Origin: an uncultured Prevotellaceae bacterium
GTDB lineage: Bacteria > Bacteroidota > Bacteroidia > Bacteroidales > Bacteroidaceae
Direction of reading: 5' to 3'
DNA: 64,000 nt
Assembly: GCA_902800245.1 (NCBI GenBank)
Contig: CADCDY010000009.1
Location: 35,580-99,579 of the forward strand
Each line of letters begins with the position of its first letter. Position 1 is the first letter of the stretch. Shown here in pieces: positions 18,220-25,275 of the stretch. The notes beneath the pieces are model-generated. The model was not told where the DNA came from. It ran no database searches and saw only the letters and a list, made by a program, of their open reading frames with translations. A program made the translations under genes and the position numbers.

Positions 18220-18868
18220 TGCTCCCTGCTGTTCGACCGACAGCAGGGAAGTGTCGAGCCGACAGCCGGTAGCAGAGTGGCGGTTAGCAGGGAAGGTGTT
18301 AGGCGTTTGTCCGCTTCCCAAGGATTGGCGGTTTACTTCCCAAGGACGCGCGGTTTACTTACTGCTCGTTGGTGGTTTGCTTACTGCTCGTTGGCAGTTT
18401 GCTTACTGGAAACTATGACTCCACCCAAGTGTTACCATAACACTCCACCCGACACTCCACCCGACACTCCACCTAACACTGAACCCAAGACTCACCCCTT
18501 TTATGCACGCTTTAACAGATTTCGCAACGAAATTTCAAAACCTTTTGGGTGGAGTGTCAGGTTGGGTCTAAGGTTGGGTGTTGGGGTTACTGTTTCGGCA
18601 ACACCCACCCCAGTGGAAGCCTTCTATTTATTGACATTCCGACAAATCGGGGTTACTCTTGGCTCTTTTTGCGCCCAGCCTAGGAAAATTTTGCGTCCTG
18701 CACAGAGAAATAATATTCCCAGCCCAGGGAATTCTTGTTTTAATGCCAACAATTGCTACCATTAATGCTAACAATTGCTACCATTAATGCCGGGCAGTTA
18801 TAGGGGAAGAGTGCCGTGCAAACAGGGTGAAAGTGCCTAGGTAAAAGGGAGCGAATGCCTAGGTAAGC
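18220..18868. repeat. Intergenic degenerate array with 22-bp register and inverted 12-mer blocks (array B)
   Basis: The long gap upstream of the TPR-HTH gene has no credible gene. Units of 22 bp run from 18220 to 18440 without break (18242, 18264 and 18286 each begin AGC; 18309, 18331, 18353, 18375 and 18397 begin GTYYGCTT/GTTTACTT). At 18441-18488 the period becomes 12 bp (CACTCCACCCGA, four copies), and 18543-18590 repeats G-rich 12-mers in inverted orientation (TTTTGGGTGGAG, TGTCAGGTTGGG, TCTAAGGTTGGG). A dyad TTCCCAGCCCAGGGAA is at 18716-18731. A 22-bp repeat returns at 18741, 18763 and 18785 and again at 18810, 18832 and 18854, ending where the HEPN remnant begins. Confidence 0.82.
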
Positions 18869-19035
18869 ATATTGGCAGCCTCGCCCATAATCATAATATT
18901 ATAGATGACAGCATGATATGATTTCTTGTCCGCAAGGAATGTCTTCATATCACGATTATCCACATACTGGAAAATCGTGTCTATTGCCTGCAGGATATCC
19001 TTGAGGCGTTTAGGATTATTACGCGGCTCTCTCAT
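18859..19035 (-). pseudogene. Truncated HEPN (DUF86/HepT-like) toxin gene
   Basis: ATG at 19035 opens a 58-codon frame ending at TAG (18859-18861). The product begins MREPRNNPKRLKDILQAI and ends with MGEAANMLT, matching the first third of HEPN/DUF86 proteins (RILHILEAI...GEAA). The C-terminal part with the RNase motif R-x4-H-x-Y is missing. Homology stops at about 18869, exactly where array B begins; the last codons and the stop come from the array sequence. It overlaps the MNT gene by 17 bp, the normal order for an MNT/HEPN pair. Confidence 0.8.
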
Positions 19036-19303
19036 AAATCAGGATTTTATCACGATCTGCACTTTCACGGGCAAAAGGCATCAGACCTCCGTCAGTTATC
19101 AAATCTATATCACGTCCTAAGAGGTTCTTTAAGTCCTCATACATCCCGCTCAACGTGAAAAGGCTGAAATGCTGCGACTTGTCAGGAAGAATCAGCAAGT
19201 CTACATCGCTGTTTTCGTGCTCTTCTCCTCGCGAAAAAGAGCCGAAAAGCCAAACCTTCAAGACGGGTTGTGTCTGGAAGTAGTCTGCTATCTGTTGAAT
19301 CAT
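19019..19303 (-). CDS. MNT-type minimal nucleotidyltransferase antitoxin (MntA-like)
   Basis: 94-residue protein with the nucleotidyltransferase signature GSFSRGEEHENSDVDLLI (GSxxRG...DxD) and a third acidic strand RDIDLI. In MntA/HepT pairs this enzyme adds AMP to the HEPN toxin and silences it. The partner immediately downstream is cut short, so this is probably an orphan antitoxin, still intact. The pair is flanked on both sides by 22-bp arrays and a 76-bp direct repeat. Confidence 0.85.
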   Translation of the reverse strand: MIQQIADYFQTQPVLKVWLFGSFSRGEEHENSDVDLLILPDKSQHFSLFTLSGMYEDLKNLLGRDIDLITDGGLMPFARESADRDKILIYERAA

Positions 19304-19383
19304 AATTTCGAAAGTTCCAAATAATTAGACGAAAATCTACTTTTCGAGCCCAACGCACGGGGGACGGGCGTCTAGCGTTAGCA

Positions 19384-19557
19384 GGCAGTTGGAGGGGAAG
19401 AGTGCCGTGCAAACAGGGAGAAAGTACCTAGGAAAAAGGGATCGAATGCCTAGGTAAGCGGATTCGGGCGGTCGCCCGCATTAATGTGGGCGGCCGTGCT
19501 TATTATTGCGGGCGGGAGGCCGAATTATTGCGACCGCCCGCCCGTAACCGAGTTTAT
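19384..19557. repeat. Intergenic array with 22-bp register (array C)
   Basis: Units at 19401 (AGTGCC), 19423 (AGTACC), 19445 (AATGCC) and on the same register 19470, 19492, 19514 and 19536. Bases 19384-19459 repeat 18793-18868 in direct orientation with six mismatches in 76 bp and no gap. The unit at 19492-19513 (GGCCGTGCTTAT...) matches 4994-5015 of array A at 21 of 22 positions. The rest of the 364-bp gap holds A/T-rich sequence and the promoter of the next gene. Confidence 0.82.
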
Positions 19558-19633
19558 AAGTATAAAAAACGAAAGTTACGGAAAAAAATACTAAAAAAAC
19601 TGGGGTTATGGCTTGGAGTTAGGAGAAATTTTG

Positions 19634-19641
19634 TAATTTTG
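19634..19641 (+). promoter_or_regulatory. Promoter -7 element of the GT2 gene
   Basis: TAATTTTG 26 bp upstream of the ATG at 19668. No convincing TTTG box was seen at the expected distance. Confidence 0.5.
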
Positions 19642-19667
19642 CAACGGAAATAATAAAATAAAGACAA

Positions 19668-20420
19668 ATGCACGCAAGCGACAGCATCGTTATCATACCT
19701 ACGTATAACGAGAAGGAGAACATCGAGAAGATTATCCGGGCCGTGTTCGGACTGGAGAAATGTTTCCATATTCTGGTGATTGACGACGGTTCTCCCGACG
19801 GCACGGCAGCTATCGTGAAGGGAATGATGGCGCAGGAGGAGTTCAGCGACCGGCTATTTATCCTTGAGCGTAGTGGCAAGCTGGGCTTGGGTACGGCCTA
19901 CATCACTGGATTCAAGTGGGCATTGGAACGCGACTATGGCTATATCTTCGAGATGGATGCCGACTTTAGTCACGACCCCAACGACCTGCCCCGATTGTAT
20001 TCGGCCTGTGCTGATGAGGGTTACGACGTGGCTATTGGTTCGCGCTATGTCAGTGGTGTGAACGTGGTGAACTGGCCTATCGGTCGCGTGCTGATGAGCT
20101 ATTTTGCCTCGAAATACGTGCGTCTGGTTACTGGTTTCAAAGTTCACGACACCACCGCGGGCTTCAAGTGCTACAAGCGTCGTGTGCTAAAGACCATCGA
20201 ACTGGACAAGATTCGCTTCAAGGGCTATGGTTTCCAGATTGAGATGAAGTTCACCGCCTATAAGATTGGCTTTAAGATTAAGGAGGTTCCCGTCATCTTT
20301 GTCAATCGTCGCGAGGGTACCTCGAAGATGTCAGGTGGCATCTTTGGCGAGGCATTCTTTGGTGTCATGCGTCTGCGCTGGGATGGCTGGACGCGGAAGT
20401 ATCCTGAAATTAGCTGTTAG
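19668..20420 (+). CDS. Polyprenol-phosphate mannosyltransferase-like GT2 glycosyltransferase
   Basis: 250-residue GT2 enzyme like DPM1, which transfers a sugar from a nucleotide donor to a polyprenyl phosphate at the inner membrane face. Blocks: VIIPTYNEKENI near the start, VIDDGSPDGTA, EMDADFSHDPNDLPRL (DxD), TAGFKCYKRRVL and VNRREGTSKMS. There is no membrane segment, as in the short DPM1 type. It could supply an activated sugar for glycosylation of surface lipids or proteins. Confidence 0.88.
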   Translation: MHASDSIVIIPTYNEKENIEKIIRAVFGLEKCFHILVIDDGSPDGTAAIVKGMMAQEEFSDRLFILERSGKLGLGTAYITGFKWALERDYGYIFEMDADFSHDPNDLPRLYSACADEGYDVAIGSRYVSGVNVVNWPIGRVLMSYFASKYVRLVTGFKVHDTTAGFKCYKRRVLKTIELDKIRFKGYGFQIEMKFTAYKIGFKIKEVPVIFVNRREGTSKMSGGIFGEAFFGVMRLRWDGWTRKYPEISC

Positions 20421-20479
20421 CTATTAGCAGTTAGCAGTTAGCTGTTAGCCAATAGCCAATAGCCAATAGCCAACAGCCT
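20421..20479. repeat. Short tandem and inverted repeats between convergent genes
   Basis: Words of the form GCTGTTAGC and AATAGCC repeat several times. The left half (TTAGCTATTAGCAG) and the right half (CCAATAGCCAACAGCC) are roughly reverse complements, so both strands could form a hairpin. This may act as a bidirectional terminator for the GT2 and plsC genes; there is no strong T run. Confidence 0.5.
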
Positions 20480-21241
20480 TTACTGATCCGGATTATCCAC
20501 AAATCCCTGGTATTCAGGTGCTAAGGCCGACATCACCGAGTCGTAGGCCTGATTCATTGTGGCCTGGACATTCTGTGCGCCCTGCCCAATGGGATAGACG
20601 GGCTGATGGATGGTCAGCGACAGGGGATGCCACGTGGCAAAATGCCAGTCCTTCATGCGAGGCATCACGTCGAACGAGCCATTGATGGTCAATGGCACAA
20701 CGGGCAATTGCAGTTCGTCAGCCAGTGCGAAGGCACCTTTCTTGAACGCGCCCATGTGGCCTGTAAACGAGCGGGCACCCTCAGGGAAAACCACCACACT
20801 ACAGTTGCCTGTCTCCAGAATATGACGTGCAGCCTCGTAGGTATGACGCACCTTCCCCACCCCACGCTTGTCGACCATAATCTGATGGGACTTCCGGCAA
20901 GCATATCCAACGAAGGGAATCTTGTTGATCTGGTACTTCATCATCCACTTGAAGTTACGACCCAAGAAGCCGTAAATCAGGAAGATGTCGAACGCGCCTT
21001 GATGGTTGGAAACAAAGACATACGACTGGTTGGGCTCCAAGTGTTCACGACCCTCGACCTTGACAGGCAACAGGAAGACACGCGTGATGGTTCGCGCCCA
21101 CCAGCGACCAGGGTAATAGCCCCAATAGTGACCATCGCCCAAAGTACATCCTACGCCCACCAGGAATGCAGTCCAGATGGTCATCACAATGGTGACGGGA
21201 ATAGCAACAAAAACCTGATAAATGCAATATAGAATCTTCAT
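20480..21241 (-). CDS. plsC: 1-acyl-sn-glycerol-3-phosphate acyltransferase
   Basis: 253-residue membrane-associated acyltransferase that converts lysophosphatidate to phosphatidate. Motif I is NHQGAFD (HX4D), motif III VVFPEGARSF; an N-terminal hydrophobic segment (YQVFVAIPVTIVMTIW) anchors it. ATG 21241 is chosen because it lies 1 bp after the upstream gene's stop and the longer frame has no family resemblance. It is the last gene of a four-gene minus-strand operon. Confidence 0.9.
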   Translation of the reverse strand: MKILYCIYQVFVAIPVTIVMTIWTAFLVGVGCTLGDGHYWGYYPGRWWARTITRVFLLPVKVEGREHLEPNQSYVFVSNHQGAFDIFLIYGFLGRNFKWMMKYQINKIPFVGYACRKSHQIMVDKRGVGKVRHTYEAARHILETGNCSVVVFPEGARSFTGHMGAFKKGAFALADELQLPVVPLTINGSFDVMPRMKDWHFATWHPLSLTIHQPVYPIGQGAQNVQATMNQAYDSVMSALAPEYQGFVDNPDQ

Positions 21242-21242
21242 A

Positions 21243-22205
21243 TCAATTCTTACTTCTAAGTGTGATGACCGCAATCTCGCCGGGGAGTCCCAAGCGGAAG
21301 GGAATGAGTGCGCCCAATCCCGTAGACACGAAAATGCCACGATCAGCCTCATAGGTCCAGCCCCCCCATTCGTCGTACGAGAGTTCAGCCGGTGACCAGC
21401 CAAAGACTTCAAACTGTCCGCCATGGGTATGTCCGCTAAGCGTCAGCTGAGCCTTACACTCAGGCAGAATCTTCTCTCGCCAACAGGTTGGGTCGTGCTG
21501 AAGCATTACGACAAAGGCATTGTCACGGATGCCTGCCAACGTCTTCTTGACATCACCCTTGCGAGGCATGCGCTTCACCTTACCCCAGTTCTCCATACCG
21601 GCAATGACGATGGAGTCAGAGTCGCGACGAATAATGGTACGCTCGTTGAGCAACAGGCGCCATCCAAACTGCCGTTCTGTCTGCTCTGTCTGGCTGACAA
21701 GACGGGCTTTCGTGGCTTCGTCACAGTCCAAATAGGTAGGATAGTCGTGATTGCCCATAATGCTAAAGACGCCATCCTTGGCATGCAGTTGTTTGAGCAA
21801 TGCGGTATGCTCCTGCAGTTCGTCGGGATGCAGATTCTCCAAATCGCCTGTAAAGACAATCACGTCAGGCTTGAGCGCGTTGATGCTATCAATGGCACGC
21901 TGCATCATGCCCTCAGGACTATTTGACTGCGAACCCACATGGGCGTCGCTGAACTGCACTATGCGATAACCGTCGAAAGCCTTGGGCAGGTCGGCAGAGG
22001 CGAAGGTGTAACGATGCACCTCAAACGACTGGAAGACCACGAAATGGCCATAGAGCACCAAGGCCCATATAATTAATGTACACGCGAGGGCACCTTTCTT
22101 CCAATGCTTGCGTGGCATGAGCCAACGGCAAAAAAGTGAAAGTACCAGAGGAACTACGATGAGTCCCATCAAAAAGAAAAAAGGAATGGCATAACGGGCT
22201 ATCAT
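21243..22205 (-). CDS. Membrane-anchored calcineurin-like metallophosphoesterase (YaeI/YkuE type)
   Basis: 320 residues with two N-terminal hydrophobic segments and a metallophosphoesterase domain: FSDAHVGS, TGDLENLHPDE, MGNHDYP and LSGHTHGGQ supply the two-metal site. Family members such as YaeI hydrolyse a phosphate bond of lipid-linked substrates. It overlaps pyrC by 4 bp and precedes plsC by 1 bp, so it is translationally coupled to both. A role in envelope lipid metabolism is inferred. Confidence 0.87.
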   Translation of the reverse strand: MIARYAIPFFFLMGLIVVPLVLSLFCRWLMPRKHWKKGALACTLIIWALVLYGHFVVFQSFEVHRYTFASADLPKAFDGYRIVQFSDAHVGSQSNSPEGMMQRAIDSINALKPDVIVFTGDLENLHPDELQEHTALLKQLHAKDGVFSIMGNHDYPTYLDCDEATKARLVSQTEQTERQFGWRLLLNERTIIRRDSDSIVIAGMENWGKVKRMPRKGDVKKTLAGIRDNAFVVMLQHDPTCWREKILPECKAQLTLSGHTHGGQFEVFGWSPAELSYDEWGGWTYEADRGIFVSTGLGALIPFRLGLPGEIAVITLRSKN

Positions 22206-23545
22206 AACTCGGAATGATTAAAACGGATTTCTTCTCCAATAATATGAGTATTCACTTGTCCGTTGGCATAGACAGAGTGACCATTACACAAGGTACGCTC
22301 TACCTTCCAATTGAAGGTATGGTCCTCCATCGGACTCCACTTACACTTGCTCTCGATGAGGTCTTTCGTAACTGTCCAAGGCGACTTAGGACGAACGATG
22401 GTGATATCAGCACGATAGCCTTTACGAAGGAAGCCACGCTGACGGACACCAAACAATCGGGCTGGATTGTGACACATCAGTTCCACCAGCCGTTCTATCG
22501 TCAGCACTCCAGCATCCACCAGTTCCAACATGGTGACCAACGAGAACTGAATCATCGGCATTCCTGAAGCAGCCTTCACGCATCCGCCCTGCTTCTGTTC
22601 CAACAAATGGGGCGCATGGTCGGTAGCTACTATGGCAATACGTCCGTCGTTCAAGGCTTCACGCAACATAAACTGGTCGACGGGAGTTTTGATGGCGGGG
22701 TTCACCTTGATTTTTGCCCCCAGGCACTCATGGTCGAGCTGGGTGAAATAAAGATGGCCTACGCAGGCCTCAGCGGTGATTTTTGTCGCGACGGAATCGC
22801 GACACACCATGAAGAGCTCCAGCTCTTCGGCGGTGGAGACATGGGCGACATGCAGGCGGGTGCCGTATTTCTTGGCCAGTTCTACGGCCTTACGCGAAGA
22901 TGCCAGACAGGCCTCCTCACTACGAATCAGCGCATGCAAGCCAACCTGAGGGTCTTCACCCCAAGCCTTCTTGGCCTCCTCCATATTACGATTGATGATA
23001 TCTGTATCCTCACAATGCGCCATCAAGGGCAGCTTGCAAGTCTTGAAGATACGCTCCAACGCCTCCTGCCTGTCAACCAGCATATTACCCGTCGATGAAC
23101 CCATAAACAGTTTCACACCAGGAATGCGCTCAGCAGGCAACTGGGCAAAGCTGTCGCAATTGTCGTTGGTAGCACCAAAGAAGAACGAGTAGTTGACGTG
23201 GCTTTTCTCTCGGGCCAGCGCGAATTTCTCTTCCAGTGCCTCCAGCGTAGTGGTTTGAGGCACGCAGTTAGGCATATCGAAATAGCTCGTCACACCACCT
23301 GCTGCAGCAGCACGGCTCTCTGTGTCAATGTCGGCCTTTGCGGTCAGGCCTGGTTCACGGAAATGTACGTGGTCGTCTATCACACCTGGTAACACGTAAC
23401 AACCCGAGGCATCAATCGTCTCATCAAACGATGCCTCGGGCTGTTGTTTGGTAATCTCAATAATGTTGCCGTCCTCAATGACGATAAAACCGTCTGAGGT
23501 TCGTCCTTCGTTGACGATATGTCCTCCCTTTATCAGCAATCTCAT
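22202..23545 (-). CDS. pyrC: Dihydroorotase
   Basis: 447-residue amidohydrolase that interconverts carbamoyl-aspartate and dihydroorotate in pyrimidine synthesis. Metal motif DDHVHFREPG, then GVTSYFDMPN, LMAHCED, LHVAHVSTAEE and ATDHAPH are the class I dihydroorotase/allantoinase blocks. The pyrimidine role is preferred over allantoinase because no purine-catabolism gene is nearby. ATGA overlaps couple it to both neighbours. Confidence 0.88.
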   Translation of the reverse strand: MRLLIKGGHIVNEGRTSDGFIVIEDGNIIEITKQQPEASFDETIDASGCYVLPGVIDDHVHFREPGLTAKADIDTESRAAAAGGVTSYFDMPNCVPQTTTLEALEEKFALAREKSHVNYSFFFGATNDNCDSFAQLPAERIPGVKLFMGSSTGNMLVDRQEALERIFKTCKLPLMAHCEDTDIINRNMEEAKKAWGEDPQVGLHALIRSEEACLASSRKAVELAKKYGTRLHVAHVSTAEELELFMVCRDSVATKITAEACVGHLYFTQLDHECLGAKIKVNPAIKTPVDQFMLREALNDGRIAIVATDHAPHLLEQKQGGCVKAASGMPMIQFSLVTMLELVDAGVLTIERLVELMCHNPARLFGVRQRGFLRKGYRADITIVRPKSPWTVTKDLIESKCKWSPMEDHTFNWKVERTLCNGHSVYANGQVNTHIIGEEIRFNHSEL

Positions 23546-24345
23546 GGTTTAGGAACGTTGGTCAACGGAGCAGGAGTCTGAGGAATCAAAGAGTCTGTGG
23601 GCAACTGCGCTGGAGCTTGTGCTTGTACTGGTGCTGCTCCTGCTGGTTCTTTCAGACCGTTCATACGCTCTTCGTTTTCCTGGGCAGTTGCATAGTATTC
23701 CCTCACGAAACGGTCTTTCTTGAACGTATCCGTAGCCTTCGACATGATATACTCTATCTGAGGGGTAAGTATGGGGAAACGATACTGACTGACTATCATC
23801 CTGAATACGCCAGGACCAAGTACATTATCGAAGTTGTCCTCAATGAATTTCGTCACGAGGTCGTCTTCCTCGGCAGTAATCCGTGCAGCTTCGGCATTCA
23901 ACTGTTCTGCAATTTCATCCTCGTCGATTCCCTCCAGAATCATCTGGTTCTGCTTGTGGCCCAACTCGTTCATCTGACTGATCAACTGGTTGTGCTTGTC
24001 CAGGAACTTATATAGGCTGTCGTTCAAGGGCGTACCACCCACGCTGGGACCAGCAGGGCCAATCTTCACCTGAATGTCACCTTCTTCCAATACTACAGGC
24101 AACAGAACCTCGTCGTCCATAAAGAGATCAGCCACACGAACAGTATCCAACAGTCCGGCAAAATGGAACTCTCCATGTACAACGTCACAGGAGTCGATAT
24201 TACGGATTTCGCCCGACTTCAGAGCTTTCAGATAGAGCTTGCTCCCATCAAGGGCAGACAATGATGATGAGCCGGTTACATTATAAGAACTGGCACATGA
24301 GGTAAGCAAAGCTACCATGAGGGACGCGTATAGAATCTTGTTCAT
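23542..24345 (-). CDS. DUF4369 lipoprotein
   Basis: 267-residue lipoprotein: lipobox LLTSC near residue 17 and an N-terminal beta domain with the DUF4369 pattern (GSKLYLKAL...IDSCDVVHGEFHFAG), then a Gln/Glu-rich helical part and a Pro/Ala-rich end. Function unknown; the domain is often joined to thioredoxin-like proteins in Bacteroidales but no thioredoxin is seen here. The ATG at 24345 is preferred to a TTG at 24351. A -7 element TACATTTG lies at 24384-24391. First gene of the operon with pyrC. Confidence 0.78.
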   Translation of the reverse strand: MNKILYASLMVALLTSCASSYNVTGSSSLSALDGSKLYLKALKSGEIRNIDSCDVVHGEFHFAGLLDTVRVADLFMDDEVLLPVVLEEGDIQVKIGPAGPSVGGTPLNDSLYKFLDKHNQLISQMNELGHKQNQMILEGIDEDEIAEQLNAEAARITAEEDDLVTKFIEDNFDNVLGPGVFRMIVSQYRFPILTPQIEYIMSKATDTFKKDRFVREYYATAQENEERMNGLKEPAGAAPVQAQAPAQLPTDSLIPQTPAPLTNVPKP

Positions 24346-24446
24346 AGACAATCGATAACGTTCTTTTATTTTGAAATCGATTGCAAATGTACAATGTTCT
24401 CGCGAAATAAGGAAAAATATTTGCTCATTTTAAAACATTTGAGCAA

Positions 24447-24851
24447 TTATTTAGCATTTTTTGCGTCTTTCTCCAGTTCGTTGGCTATTCTGTGGCTTGC
24501 ATAGAGTTGCAATATGGCTGCCACCAACAACACCACAATCCAGTTATTGTGTACATATTTTATATAGGAAAGATACTGGATGCCCAGAAAGTTTCCCTCG
24601 TTGGCAAACATCAGTAAGGCAGCCAACAAGAACAACACATCACTAATGATCAGGATACGGCGCAGACGACGGATGACAAAATTGCGACCCTCATAACGCT
24701 GGCGTAACTGCATGGCAACAAACAATACGGCACCTGGGGCAAACACGTAAGGCGCCCACGACTGCAGAAACAGGCTCGCACCAGAACCTACGACCATCAG
24801 CAGTCCACCCAACAGCAGAAGGGCCGTCTCAACATTACTCAGCTGTCGCAT
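24447..24851 (-). CDS. Small membrane protein of unknown function
   Basis: 134 residues with four predicted membrane segments and a charged C-terminus (ELEKDAKNAK). I do not recognise a family with certainty. Its start overlaps the divIC stop by 17 bp, so the two are probably co-transcribed, which hints at an envelope or division-related role. Confidence 0.7.
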   Translation of the reverse strand: MRQLSNVETALLLLGGLLMVVGSGASLFLQSWAPYVFAPGAVLFVAMQLRQRYEGRNFVIRRLRRILIISDVLFLLAALLMFANEGNFLGIQYLSYIKYVHNNWIVVLLVAAILQLYASHRIANELEKDAKNAK

Positions 24852-25173
24852 TCTGTTCCTCCTCCAGATCGTCGCTGAGCACGAAGATGTCCTCGTCGTC
24901 AGTCTTCATGAAATAACGCTCACGGGCAATCTTCTCAATAGCCTTCGGATTGCTGTCCAATTCACGTATCCGAGCTTGATTTTTCTTATTCAGGTTGTCG
25001 TACTTCTCTATCTCGCCCTCCAGTTCACTGATACGTTGCGTGTTACGCATGTGATGCCATACGCTATTCTCGTCAACAAAACCTATCAGCACCACCGCCA
25101 AAACGGTTACCAAGACGTACTTCAATCCTGGAACATGCCAGATACGCAGTAGCAAAGATTTCATTTTCTTCAT
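24835..25173 (-). CDS. Septum formation initiator (DivIC/FtsB family)
   Basis: 112-residue bitopic protein: short cytoplasmic end, one membrane helix (VLVTVLAVVLIGFV), a coiled coil (RISELEGEIEKYDNLNKKNQARIRELDSN) and the conserved IEKIARERYFMK. It fits FtsB/DivIC, which link FtsQ and FtsL in the divisome. Start 25173 (MKKMK) is set by the promoter TAATTTTG on the minus strand at 25195-25202; the TTG/ATG at 25197 would lie inside it. Confidence 0.88.
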   Translation of the reverse strand: MKKMKSLLLRIWHVPGLKYVLVTVLAVVLIGFVDENSVWHHMRNTQRISELEGEIEKYDNLNKKNQARIRELDSNPKAIEKIARERYFMKTDDEDIFVLSDDLEEEQNATAE

Positions 25174-25194
25174 ACCAATTTCACTTTTCGCTTG

Positions 25195-25254
25195 CAAAAT
25201 TACAAAAATATTATGAATTATGCATTATGAATTATGAATTATTTCGTACCTTTG
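25195..25254. promoter_or_regulatory. Divergent promoters for divIC and dnaX
   Basis: Minus strand TAATTTTG (25195-25202) serves divIC; plus strand TACCTTTG (25247-25254) serves dnaX and fixes its start at 25276. ATTATGAATT repeats lie between. Confidence 0.6.
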
Positions 25255-25275
25255 CAGTCACAATTATATAAAAAT

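Noticed and set aside
18277-18765. 162-residue plus-strand frame in array B
   Set aside because: It is made of the 22-bp and 12-bp units; because 22 is not a multiple of three its residues do not repeat, and there is no family resemblance or promoter.
18220-19557. CRISPR array
   Set aside because: There is no constant repeat separated by unique spacers, and no cas gene in the window; units are contiguous and all degenerate.
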